From positions 1 through 12,100 of the forward strand of contig CAZKCI010000012.1 in assembly GCA_964551475.1 (NCBI GenBank): a DNA stretch of 12,100 nt, in the 5' to 3' direction. The position numbers and the translations under genes were made by a program. Shown here piece by piece: positions 1 to 7,014 of this stretch. The notes beneath the pieces are model-generated. The model was not told the origin of the DNA, did no database searches, and saw only the letters and a list, made by a program, of their open reading frames with translations. Source of the stretch: CAZKCI01 sp964551475 (GTDB lineage: Bacteria; Auribacterota; Erginobacteria; Erginobacterales; CAZKCI01). The stretch's first letter is position 1. Every line of letters begins with the position of its first letter.

Positions 1-15
1 GCGGCCACTCCGACA

Positions 16-111
16 CAACCCCGTTGGGGTTGAATACTCTCTCGCCTTGGTTACCCAGGGTAGCGCCTTCGGCGCAACCCTGGGCTACCGGACTCAGCCC
101 CGTTGGGGCTG
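16..111. repeat. Cluster of three palindromes, CAACCCC-GTT-GGGGTTG type
   Basis: Three perfect or near-perfect hairpins lie in tandem. CAACCCC-GTT-GGGGTTG is at 16-32. A larger one pairs CCCAGGG (54-60) with CCCTGGG (78-84) and has an inner GCGCC-TTC-GGCGC helix at 63-75. CAGCCCC-GTT-GGGGCTG is at 95-111. The first and third differ by an A-T to G-C change on both arms, so pairing is kept. From memory, similar palindromes are abundant between genes in planctomycete and verrucomicrobial genomes. No coding function is proposed. Confidence 0.75.
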
Positions 112-249
112 CTGGATACCCTTTACTCGCCTCCCGAACCCACACGAAACGGAAGAGAACCAGAAATAACAACTCAGCCAGATATCGCTGCCCCCAATCG
201 GATCTCAAGACGACTCCCGCCGCGGTTACCGTGAACCGATTTTAACGGG

Positions 250-478
250 TTACTGGGTTATCCCCCGTTCCGCCTCATCTTGCAAGCCACGCTTTTCCTT
301 GAGGGCGACGATCTTCACCTCGTCGAGCATCTTGCGGACATCCACTTCGTTCGGCCGGATGTCATCCTTGATCTTCCGGCTCGAACCGTTATGCCACGAG
401 TGGTCGGCAGTGCTATAAGTATACACCCCCGCTCGACTCCATGGTCAGCCGGTAGCTGGGATCGTCAGGGATCGTCAT
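250..478 (-). pseudogene. Frameshifted gene remnant, family not recognised
   Basis: The minus strand carries two abutting reading frames with protein-like composition. The upstream frame runs from an ATG at 478 (MTIPDDPSYRLTMESSGGVY) to a TAG at 413-415. The next frame is open from 444 to a TAA at 250-252 and continues YTYSTADHSWHNGSSRK, then IKDDIRPNEVDVRKMLDEVK and a charged end KEKRGLQDEAERGITQ. The two meet at the shared GVY, beside a run of five C at 426-430 on the plus strand, which is a natural slippage site. This reads as the C-terminal part of a gene broken by a one-base frameshift. The full gene is not present, since a stop lies just upstream of the first frame. I do not recognise the family. 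A chance open frame is possible because no homologue could be tested. Confidence 0.4.
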
Positions 479-520
479 TGCTGACCCCGATGTTTTAGTC
501 TCCGGGCACGAGGGGGGACA

Positions 521-590
521 ATTGCCCTACCATCCGGATTTTTTCACGCCTTCTCTGGGCAATGCGGGATAAAAAGCAGAACTCCCCAAG
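521..590 (-). repeat. Dispersed hairpin repeat, copy 1 (degenerate)
   Basis: The right part (554-587) matches the other copies at 8971 and 10306: TCTGGGC, two or three changed bases, then GCGGGATAAAAAGC and ACTCCCC. ATTGCCC at 521-527 can pair with GGGCAAT at 557-563, so the stem has changed sequence relative to the other copies but can still pair. The outer TCCCGC arm seen in the intact copies is missing and the loop is longer. It is assigned to the minus strand because the intact copies act as terminator-like hairpins in that orientation. Confidence 0.5.
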
Positions 591-766
591 TTACATCCCA
601 TCCGTGATCAGAATGGGGAATCCTCTAGATAACCGAACACAAGTTGCGGGCACTACTCGTCTCAACCCCAGTGGAATAAATCCACACCTGCGATCTTGAC
701 CAGTTGGGGGGCACCCCTCCTGTGCTCGACTTCAAAGGGTGGTATATATTAAGTGACAGGATATAT

Positions 767-772
767 GGAGGA
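767..772 (+). promoter_or_regulatory. Ribosome binding site of the secreted repeat protein
   Basis: GGAGGA lies 7 nt before ATG 780. It decides the start against the longer GTG (753) and ATG (765) candidates in the same frame, and the residues after ATG 780 form a signal peptide. Confidence 0.8.
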
Positions 773-779
773 ATGGGCC

Positions 780-2786
780 ATGCGACGGTCTGTATTCCTG
801 CTCGCCGTCTTCACCGCTTTCGGGGGCAATGCGTCTTTCGCCGCACTAATCCAGCCTTCCGACCTCGAGTATCGGGGCGCCTTCCGACTCCCGGACTGGC
901 CGGATTTCGAGATCGGCTGGGCCTGGAGCGGCGAGGCCCTGACCTGCTATCCCGGGGGCGACCCCAACGGTCCCCCTGACGGCTATCCCGGCTCCCTCTT
1001 CGGCGCCGGCCATAATTGGAATCAGTATATCGCCGAGATCAGCATACCCGTCCCCGTCATCTCCTCCGGCAAGAACCTTGCCGATCTCAACACCGCCTCC
1101 ACTCTGCAGGGCTTTCAAAACATCCGGGGGGGAACCATCCCCTTCTCCGGTTACGAGATACCCCGCGTCGGCCTGGAATATCTGCCCGCCCAAGGGAACC
1201 AGTCATCCGACAAGCTCTATTTCTGCTGGGGCGAACATATGCAGGAGATGGAGACCAACCCTTCCCACGGCTGGTGCGGCCTTGACCTCTCCGCCCCCCA
1301 ACCCGCGGGACCCTGGCGGATCGGCGATTATCCCAACTACGTGACGAATGACTATATATTCGCCATCCCGCCGGAGTGGGCGGATGTTCACACTCCGGGG
1401 TTTAGATTGGCGACAGGCCGTTTCCGCGACGGCGGCCAGGGGGCGGAAGGGCCTTCGCTCATCGCCTGCGGTCCGTGGACCCAGGGAGACCCCCCTCCCG
1501 CAGGAACGACGCTTGCCACCACGCCCCTTCTCCTCTATGGAAGCGCCTACGAGAACGATCCCGCCACTATGTCCGGCTACCACCATTCCGATGAGTGGAC
1601 CGGCGGCGCCTGGCTGATCTCCGGCGGGGCGGCTGGGGTGGTCTTGGTCGGAACCAAGGGCGATGGGGAGTGCTGGTATGGGTGCCCCCAGGGGCCAGAC
1701 GTATCGTGGGATGACTGCCCGGGCGAGCGAGGCTTCTGGTCGACCTCCCTCCACGGGCAGATCATCTTCTATGACCCGGCCGATCTGGCCGCCGTCGCTT
1801 CCGGGACCATGACGCCGGCCGATCCCCAGCCGTATGCGATGCTGGACATCGACTCCGTCCTCTTCGCCCACCAGGGCGCGCAGGAGAAATACCACACCGG
1901 AGACTGTGCCTTCGATCGCGAGCGGTGTCTTCTCTACGTTCTCGAACCGCTGATCGACGATGACAAGCCGATCGTCCACGTCTGGAAGGTGGGGGGGACC
2001 GCTCCGGCGCCCACCCCTCCCCCGCCGTCTCCGGAGGCACTGGTCATTCAGTCGGGAGATTATGACGGGGACGGGACCGCGGACCCGGCGGTCTACCGCC
2101 CCTCCGCCGGCCTCTGGGCGGTCCGGGGGATATCGCGTTTCTATTTCGGGCAGGCCGCGGATATCCCCGCGAGCGGCGATTACGATGGCGACAGTACGGC
2201 TGAAGCTACCGTTTTCAGCCGTTCCGTCTCGCCCGCTCGTTGGTCGATTCGCGGGCTGGGTATCGAATATTTCGGTGGCCCGTCCGATCTGCCGGTCCCG
2301 GCGGATTATGATGGAGACGGGACCTGCGACCTCGCCGTTTTTCGGGCCTCCTCCGGCCTCTGGGCGGTCCGGTCGACGACGCGGGCCTGGCTGGGGATAT
2401 CGGGCGACCGCCCCGCGCCCGGCGACTATGATGGGGATGGGCGGGCGGACCCCGCCGTCTATCGCCCCTCCCTGGGGATGTGGGCCATCCGCGGCCTGAC
2501 TGTTATCCATTTCGGGGACGCCTCCGACCTGCCCGTCCCCGGCGATTACGGCTCGCTCGGCCGCTCCCTTCCCGCCCTTTTCCGCCCCGGGGCGGGTATG
2601 TGGGCGGTCCGGTCCTTCACCCGTTTTTTCTTCGGGACCGCTTCCGACTATCCGGTTCCCTCCCGCTCGTGGGAATCGGGGAGTGATCGGGCTGGCCTCT
2701 TCCGCCCCTCGTCCGGTCTTTGGTCGATCCGAGGTCTGACGCGGTTCATATTTGGGACTGCGGGCGACCTGCCGTCGACCCGATAG
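780..2786 (+). CDS. Secreted protein with six C-terminal FG-GAP/VCBS-like repeats
   Basis: The 668-residue product begins with a signal peptide (MRRSVFLLAVFTAFGGNASFA, residues 1-21), so it is exported. Residues 22-405 form a domain I do not recognise. It is rich in Trp, Gly, Tyr and Pro with short beta-like stretches, as in a propeller-type fold, and has several Cys. A Pro-rich linker near 408-419 (APAPTPPPPSPE) precedes six repeats of about 40 residues starting near 427, 467, 509, 549, 589 and 629. Each has the form DYDGDGxxDxAVFRPSxGLW, then AVRGxTRxYFGxxxDxPVPG. The DxDxDG part is the calcium-binding loop typical of FG-GAP/VCBS-like repeats of surface proteins. Repeats 1-4 carry the Asp-rich loop and repeats 5-6 have lost it. 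A further copy of this repeat end lies on the minus strand at 9077-9223. An adhesion or extracellular binding role is inferred. Confidence 0.85.
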   Translation: MRRSVFLLAVFTAFGGNASFAALIQPSDLEYRGAFRLPDWPDFEIGWAWSGEALTCYPGGDPNGPPDGYPGSLFGAGHNWNQYIAEISIPVPVISSGKNLADLNTASTLQGFQNIRGGTIPFSGYEIPRVGLEYLPAQGNQSSDKLYFCWGEHMQEMETNPSHGWCGLDLSAPQPAGPWRIGDYPNYVTNDYIFAIPPEWADVHTPGFRLATGRFRDGGQGAEGPSLIACGPWTQGDPPPAGTTLATTPLLLYGSAYENDPATMSGYHHSDEWTGGAWLISGGAAGVVLVGTKGDGECWYGCPQGPDVSWDDCPGERGFWSTSLHGQIIFYDPADLAAVASGTMTPADPQPYAMLDIDSVLFAHQGAQEKYHTGDCAFDRERCLLYVLEPLIDDDKPIVHVWKVGGTAPAPTPPPPSPEALVIQSGDYDGDGTADPAVYRPSAGLWAVRGISRFYFGQAADIPASGDYDGDSTAEATVFSRSVSPARWSIRGLGIEYFGGPSDLPVPADYDGDGTCDLAVFRASSGLWAVRSTTRAWLGISGDRPAPGDYDGDGRADPAVYRPSLGMWAIRGLTVIHFGDASDLPVPGDYGSLGRSLPALFRPGAGMWAVRSFTRFFFGTASDYPVPSRSWESGSDRAGLFRPSSGLWSIRGLTRFIFGTAGDLPSTR

Positions 2787-2865
2787 GAGGGACGCACGGA
2801 AATGGTATGCGGGCGCGGCAGGTAAAGGTTGCCGGCATCACGTCAGAGGATCGTCGCTGAATGTA

Positions 2866-2893
2866 TTGCGCTGGGGGTGCCCCTCTGTATACT
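2866..2893 (+). promoter_or_regulatory. Putative sigma70-type promoter of the potassium-uptake operon
   Basis: TTGCGC (2866-2871), a 16-nt spacer and TATACT (2888-2893, five of six consensus bases) stand just before the ktrB start. The predicted transcription start falls at about 2900-2902, on or next to ATG 2902. No Shine-Dalgarno precedes that ATG, so a leaderless mRNA is suggested. This rests on motif matching only. Confidence 0.45.
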
Positions 2894-2901
2894 AATTCCG
2901 A

Positions 2902-4638
2902 ATGAGCCGACCTGGAAAAACCCTCTGGGCCTTTCTTATCCTCTTCTTGGCCTTGGTCTCCCTGTTCCTGGAGTTGGGGGTACGGCACGACCTGATCATC
3001 ACCGTAGTCATTTATGCCCTCGATCTCTTCATCCTAGCGGCCATCGCGGGCGAGTTTATCGTCGGGTTCGCCCGGGAACGCTACCATCCAGCCTACCTCC
3101 GGCGCCACGCCTTCGACGCCATTTTCCTCGCTGTCTTAGCAGTCCTTTTTATCGTCAGCAAGTACACCGCCTTTCTGGTCTCCTTCCATCAAGCGGAGCG
3201 CGTGGCGGTCGGATTGATCGTCGTCAGGAACATCTTCGTCGTTCTCAAGGTCCTCAGTCGTTACCGGAGACTGAAAACCTTTATCAGCGAGTTCGCCCGC
3301 AATCCTGCTCAGACTATAGTTTTATTCTTCTTGGCGATCATTCTCTTGGGGACACTCCTACTTCTGCTCCCCCTTTCCCGGGCGGGGGAAGGGCGTCTGG
3401 AGATCGTCGACTCTCTCTTTACCGTCACCTCCGCCGTCTGCGTGACCGGATTGACCGTGGTCGACACAGCTACCGCCTTTTCCCCCTTCGGCAAGACGGT
3501 GATCGCGCTGCTGATCCAGTTCGGCGGCCTGGGGATAATGATCTTCGCCTTCTTTACCTTCTTCCTGATGAGACGGCGGATGTCCTTGCAGGAGCAAATG
3601 ACCGTGTCGTACGTCCTCGACCCGCGCGATATGCGCAATCTGTCCGGGATGGTCTTTCGGATCATCCTTATCACCTTCCTGATCGAGGCTCTGGGCGCGG
3701 CCGGGCTCTTTTTTGTTTTCCGGGGGCGGTTCGGGGGGACGGTTGTCCCGCTCGCCTTCAGCCTGTTTCACTCCATCTCCGCCTTCTGTAACGCGGGCTT
3801 CGCCCTCTTCACCGACAACCTGGAAAGCTTCCGCTCCGACCTGGGGTTGAACTTCGTCATCGCCGGCTTGATCATTCTGGGAGGAATCAGCTTCGGGGTC
3901 ATCAACAACCTCGCCCGCGTCGTTTCCAGCCGTATCGGAAAGGACAAATCCGGCCGAAACATCCCACCCGTCCACCTCACCCTCAACACCAAGGTAGTTC
4001 TCGTCGGCACCGCCATCCTTTTGGTCGGCGGAACGCTCTTGATCTACAATCTCGAGCATCGCGCCAACCTGGTGCGATACGACTTGAAAACCGAATACCT
4101 CTCGGCCTTTTTCCAATCGGTGACCCTGCGGACTGCCGGTTTCAACACCATTCCCCTGGGGAACCTCCGTGTCTCCACGTATCTGGTGATGATCCTCTTC
4201 ATGTTTATCGGGGGGGCCTCCGGCTCGACTGCCGGGGGGATCAAGGTGAACACCGTCGCGGTCATCGGCGCCTTCGCTCGATCCGTTTTCAAGAACCGGG
4301 AGTCCGTCCTGCTCGGCCGCCACTCGCTTCCGCGGGAGATGGTCAACAAGGCGCTGGTGATAGCCCTGCTCGCTACCCTGATCGTCTTTTCCGGAACGCT
4401 GTTGCTTTCGATCACCGAGAAGGATCCTCCGATCAACCTTCTGTTCGAGACGGTTTCCGCTTTAGGCACGGTCGGGCTCTCCACCGGGATCACGCCAAGT
4501 CTGACCGTTCCCGGAAAGCTCGTTATCATTGTGGTTATGTTCCTGGGACGCTTGGGACCCCTGACGGTGATCGCAGCTATGCCCCAGCGAAAGGTGTATC
4601 ATGTAAAGTATCCGGAGGAGTCCCTTTCCATCGGCTGA
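2902..4638 (+). CDS. ktrB: KtrB/TrkH-family potassium channel subunit with extra N-terminal membrane domain
   Basis: This is the membrane subunit of a Ktr/Trk-type potassium uptake system, which moves K+ across the inner membrane with an RCK partner. The 578 residues include the four pore-loop repeats of the superfamily: TSAVCVTGL (176-184), ISAFCNAGF (292-300), SVTLRTAGF (406-414) and SALGTVGLS (519-527). Each holds the filter glycine. The gating-region segment FIGGASGSTAGGIK (435-448) and the conserved Arg of FLGRLGP (547-553) are also present. Ordinary KtrB proteins are roughly 450 residues. Here residues 1-150 add about four membrane helices, one ending in RNIFVVLKVLSRYRRLK (109-125), a basic helix recalling the S4 of a voltage sensor. 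Longer TrkH-like proteins with such an N-terminus exist in other phyla, so the fusion is unusual rather than unique. The start lacks a Shine-Dalgarno and may be leaderless. ktrA follows after 92 nt. Confidence 0.92.
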   Translation: MSRPGKTLWAFLILFLALVSLFLELGVRHDLIITVVIYALDLFILAAIAGEFIVGFARERYHPAYLRRHAFDAIFLAVLAVLFIVSKYTAFLVSFHQAERVAVGLIVVRNIFVVLKVLSRYRRLKTFISEFARNPAQTIVLFFLAIILLGTLLLLLPLSRAGEGRLEIVDSLFTVTSAVCVTGLTVVDTATAFSPFGKTVIALLIQFGGLGIMIFAFFTFFLMRRRMSLQEQMTVSYVLDPRDMRNLSGMVFRIILITFLIEALGAAGLFFVFRGRFGGTVVPLAFSLFHSISAFCNAGFALFTDNLESFRSDLGLNFVIAGLIILGGISFGVINNLARVVSSRIGKDKSGRNIPPVHLTLNTKVVLVGTAILLVGGTLLIYNLEHRANLVRYDLKTEYLSAFFQSVTLRTAGFNTIPLGNLRVSTYLVMILFMFIGGASGSTAGGIKVNTVAVIGAFARSVFKNRESVLLGRHSLPREMVNKALVIALLATLIVFSGTLLLSITEKDPPINLLFETVSALGTVGLSTGITPSLTVPGKLVIIVVMFLGRLGPLTVIAAMPQRKVYHVKYPEESLSIG

Positions 4639-4716
4639 AAAAGCCGGGCCGGGGAGAATCGCATCGGAGAGAGAGAACCCCCGTCTTGAAAACGGGGAGA
4701 CGGTTTCTCGGGAACC

Positions 4717-4724
4717 GGGAGGAG
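4717..4724 (+). promoter_or_regulatory. Ribosome binding site deciding the ktrA start
   Basis: GGGAGGAG lies 6 nt before ATG 4731. It favours this start over an in-frame TTG at 4686, and MARSKVFAVFGLG is the usual beginning of the family. Confidence 0.85.
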
Positions 4725-4730
4725 CTGGCC

Positions 4731-5423
4731 ATGGCAAGAAGCAAGGTGTTCGCGGTCTTCGGCCTGGGGACCTTCGGCGAGGAGGTCTGCCGGACCCTGG
4801 TGGAAAAGGGAGCGAAGGTCATCGCGGTGGATCATACGGCTCAGCTGGTGGACAAGATCAAGGACGCGGTCGAGCAGGCGGTGTTGCTCGATAGCACCGA
4901 CGAGGATGCGCTCCGGCAGCTCCCGCTTTCCACCGTCGATGCGGCAGTGGTGGCGATCGGGGAGAACCTGAGCGCCAGCATCCTGACCGTGGCCCTGCTC
5001 AAGAAGCTGGGAGTACCCTACATCGTGGCCCGGGCGATCTCCGAAATCCACTCTCAGATCCTTAAACAGGTGGGAGCGGCCGAGGTGATCATCATCGAGG
5101 TGGACGAGGGGCGGCGGGTGGCCTCCCGCCTGATCTCGCCCGACGTTGTTGATCGCATCCCCATCTCCACCCAGCAGACGCTGGCCGAGGTGCTCGTTCC
5201 CAAGAGCTTCGCGGGCAGCTCGCTCCACAAGCTCGAGTTGCGCAAGCGTTTCAACGTGAACGTGATCTCCATCCGGCGGACCCGTCTGAACGTGGACAAC
5301 ATGGGCAACCCGGTCAAGGAGGAGGTTGTCCTCTCCCCCCAGCCCCAGGATGTCATCCAGGAAAACGATGTTCTGGTGGTGGTGGGTCCCGACCGCGCGA
5401 TCGATGCGCTGAAGGAATCCTGA
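4731..5423 (+). CDS. ktrA: KtrA/TrkA-family RCK potassium-channel regulator
   Basis: This is the cytoplasmic regulatory subunit that binds nucleotide and gates the KtrB channel. The 230-residue length is normal for KtrA. Residues 6-16 (VFAVFGLGTFG) are the Rossmann beta strand with the GxGxFG dinucleotide-binding loop, and D34 in IAVDHT is the acidic residue that contacts the ribose. LDSTDEDALRQL (53-64) and VVAIGEN (73-79) continue the TrkA-N fold. RAISEIHSQILKQVGAAEVI follows from 101. From about residue 145 (ISTQQTLAEVLVPKSFAGSS) to the end there is a TrkA-C/RCK-C domain, closing with ENDVLVVVGP. Upstream lies the channel gene. Downstream the stop TGA is immediately followed by the ATG of the next gene, so the three genes should be co-translated. 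Confidence 0.95.
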   Translation: MARSKVFAVFGLGTFGEEVCRTLVEKGAKVIAVDHTAQLVDKIKDAVEQAVLLDSTDEDALRQLPLSTVDAAVVAIGENLSASILTVALLKKLGVPYIVARAISEIHSQILKQVGAAEVIIIEVDEGRRVASRLISPDVVDRIPISTQQTLAEVLVPKSFAGSSLHKLELRKRFNVNVISIRRTRLNVDNMGNPVKEEVVLSPQPQDVIQENDVLVVVGPDRAIDALKES

Positions 5424-6230
5424 ATGCAGCTGATCGGTAAAGGGTGGCTGGTGTTCTCGCTCCTCTTGGCCTGCGCGCTTCTGCTGCTGCTCGGATGGTA
5501 CGGCTATCGGGTCTTCTCCACCCCCGGGCGCAGCGAAGGCTGGGAGGCCAAGTACCAGGCGGAGCATTTTCTCCACCTCTCCTTGCTCGGAACACTTCTG
5601 ATCCTTCTCGCTGGGGCTGCGGTCGTGTTCCGGGCCCGGCGGCTTTTCCGCGATCTGGACATGCTCGCCGAGTTTACCCGCCAGGGTCAGTTCCCGGGGC
5701 CCGAGTACCTTCGCCGGCTGGGTCCCCTGGGCCCCAAGATTGAAACCATCTACTCCCAACTCGCCGAGCTCAACGAGGCCAAGTCGCTGAAGATTGGAAC
5801 CCTGAGCAACCTGAACAAGTTTTTAGCCGAGAACATCGATCTCGACCTGGCGATCATGGACATTCGGGGCCAGGTGATCCAGGGCAGCAAGCGCCTGCTC
5901 GCCCGTCTCCAGCTGGACCAGTCATCCCTCGGCGGCCGGGCGGCGGCCGACCTGATCGAAGGGCTCAACTTCGACGAGGTCCGGGCCGAGATGGCACGGA
6001 CCAGGCGCCCGGTGGTGAAGAAGGGGCTAATCCTCCTTCCGACTCGGGAACCCGGTGAGACCATTCTCTTTTTCCCCGTCGCCAACCCCCGGGGCGAGCT
6101 CGCCAACATCGTGGCGGTGATCGGGAAAGAGGGAATGGCCGGGGAGATGCCCGTCCCCGGAGAGCAGCTGCAGGCAATGGAGCCTGCCGAGCCCTATCTG
6201 GAGCGCCTACGCCACAAGCTAGGCTGGTAA
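5424..6230 (+). CDS. Two-helix membrane protein with PAS-like region, coupled to ktrA
   Basis: I do not recognise a named family for this 268-residue protein. Two hydrophobic helices (about 7-29 and 49-69) enclose a short external loop of some 20 residues. ARRLFRDLDMLAEF follows and looks like a HAMP-type or linker helix. Next come a probable coiled coil (about 102-135, IETIYSQLAELNEAKSLK) and, from 137 to 235, a region with PAS-like rhythm: LDLAIMDIRGQVIQGSKRLL, later ETILFFPVANPRGELANIVA. There is no histidine kinase, cyclase or DNA-binding domain after it, so it would be a sensor-only protein. The ATG directly abuts the ktrA stop and GAAGGAA serves as ribosome binding site within the end of ktrA. 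A role in sensing for, or assembly of, the potassium transporter is inferred from this coupling. Confidence 0.8.
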   Translation: MQLIGKGWLVFSLLLACALLLLLGWYGYRVFSTPGRSEGWEAKYQAEHFLHLSLLGTLLILLAGAAVVFRARRLFRDLDMLAEFTRQGQFPGPEYLRRLGPLGPKIETIYSQLAELNEAKSLKIGTLSNLNKFLAENIDLDLAIMDIRGQVIQGSKRLLARLQLDQSSLGGRAAADLIEGLNFDEVRAEMARTRRPVVKKGLILLPTREPGETILFFPVANPRGELANIVAVIGKEGMAGEMPVPGEQLQAMEPAEPYLERLRHKLGW

Positions 6231-6250
6231 AAAACGTCCGCTCAGGATGA

Positions 6251-6284
6251 GAAAGGCCTGCCTCCTGCTGAAGCAGGCGCTTTC
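6251..6284 (+). terminator. Hairpin after the potassium-uptake operon
   Basis: GAAAG-GCCTGC (6251-6261) pairs with GCAGGC-(G)-CTTTC (6273-6284), giving 11 base pairs with one bulge, 20 nt after the last stop of the operon. The following bases (GTCACTCCCC) lack a T-tract, so intrinsic termination is only suggested. Confidence 0.4.
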
Positions 6285-6434
6285 GTCACTCCCCTATCTG
6301 TATCCCTGACATTCTTCTGGGCAGGCCTGATCGGTAACAAAATCTGCCGAGATCATTGAGCATTAAACCTTCTGCTCCATTTATCGATAAATATAGTTGA
6401 GCCAATAGGTGGGCACTGCAACCGGGAGGGAGAT

Positions 6435-6920
6435 ATGGGATCGATGGAACGCAGATGGAATCGCGGGCTGATGGGGTTGGGGCTGGCCGGGTTAGCCATG
6501 GCCCTGATGTTCGTCTCTTCGGTCTGGGCCGATCCAAAATCGGGGGAGACGGAGGAGGAAACACCGGCTCAGCGAGCGGAAGCGACCGTGGGTAAATTGA
6601 AAGCCCAGCTCGCTCTCAACCCGACGCAGGAAACCCAGCTGCTGGCGATCTATCAGGACTATTACGAGAAGACGGAAGCGCTGCGGGCGGCGGGTTCGGA
6701 TGAGAGCGAGGAAGCCCGTGCCCAGCGCCGTGAGAAGAGGCAGAATCTGAAGACGGAATTACAGGCCAAGCTGGCCACCGTGCTGACACCCGCCCAGCTG
6801 GAGCAGTATACCCAGCTCCAGGAGAAGCGGCACGAAGAGGGACGGAAGAGGTGGCAGGGACATGGCGGGGAAAAAGAAGACGGGGAGAGATCCGGCGGAG
6901 AGAAAGAAAGTTCGGAATAA
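6435..6920 (+). CDS. Small exported LTxxQ-motif (Spy-like) protein
   Basis: The 161-residue protein has a signal peptide (residues 1-32, basic start then GLMGLGLAGLAMALMFVSS, ending VWA before DPKS). The mature part is helical and highly charged. It contains two motif copies, LNPTQ (61-65) and LTPAQ (117-121), each followed by a helix. This is the arrangement of the Spy/CpxP-like LTxxQ group, which acts as ATP-independent periplasmic chaperones or stress sensors. The tail (from about 131) is a Lys/Glu/Gly-rich hydrophilic stretch. GGGAGGG at 6424-6430 is a good ribosome binding site 4 nt before ATG 6435. A second in-frame ATG at 6444 has poorer spacing. The gene stands alone, convergent with cstA. 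A chaperone role is by family resemblance only. Confidence 0.75.
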   Translation: MGSMERRWNRGLMGLGLAGLAMALMFVSSVWADPKSGETEEETPAQRAEATVGKLKAQLALNPTQETQLLAIYQDYYEKTEALRAAGSDESEEARAQRREKRQNLKTELQAKLATVLTPAQLEQYTQLQEKRHEEGRKRWQGHGGEKEDGERSGGEKESSE

Positions 6921-6941
6921 GCTCGCGCTTGATCAGAAGGG

Positions 6942-6976
6942 CAAGGGCGGTTTTCCCGATGGGGAAACCGCCCTTG
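6942..6976. terminator. Long hairpin between the convergent genes
   Basis: CAAGGGCGGTTTTCCC (6942-6957) pairs with GGGGAAACCGCCCTTG (6961-6976): 16 base pairs including one G-T pair, with loop GAT. It begins 21 nt after the stop of the Spy-like gene. No long T-tract follows on either strand, so it may act as a bidirectional or 3'-end-protecting hairpin. Confidence 0.6.
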
Positions 6977-7003
6977 GCTTGGTCAGGCAGCCCCGACCAA
7001 GCC
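6976..7003. terminator. Second hairpin, just after the cstA stop
   Basis: GGCTTGGTC (6976-6984) pairs perfectly with GACCAAGCC (6995-7003), leaving a 10-nt loop. It sits 11 nt past the cstA stop on the minus strand and directly abuts the longer hairpin, so each convergent gene has its own 3' hairpin. Confidence 0.5.
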
Positions 7004-7014
7004 TGGCCGCCACT

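Larger units (their letters stand above)
479..779. other. Intergenic region before the secreted repeat protein
   Basis: No gene is supported here. It contains one degenerate copy of the dispersed hairpin repeat (521-590) and an inverted repeat TCCCCA/TGGGGA around 582-620. The sequence before the next gene is AT-rich: TATATA/TATATT at 743-750 could serve as a -10 element, but no good -35 box lies at 16-18 nt. Short minus-strand frames around 600-715 have protein-like fragments but are interrupted by stops in every frame. Confidence 0.5.

Noticed and set aside
16..111. CRISPR array
   Set aside because: The palindromes are not equal-length direct repeats with unique spacers, and no cas gene is present.
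600..715. Minus-strand peptides such as QLVKIAGVDLFHWG
   Set aside because: They are protein-like but stopped in every frame within about 20-30 codons, with no start or ribosome binding site; possibly an old repeat, but unsupported.
1203..2510. 435-codon open frame on the minus strand opposite the secreted repeat protein
   Set aside because: It is a shadow of the repeat-bearing gene: the translation is Arg/Gly/Pro-rich with no domain, and the plus-strand gene has a signal peptide and ribosome binding site.
3358..4323. 321-codon minus-strand open frame opposite ktrB
   Set aside because: It is an antisense shadow of hydrophobic codons (Asp/Glu/Gly/Gln-rich), and ktrB is unambiguous.
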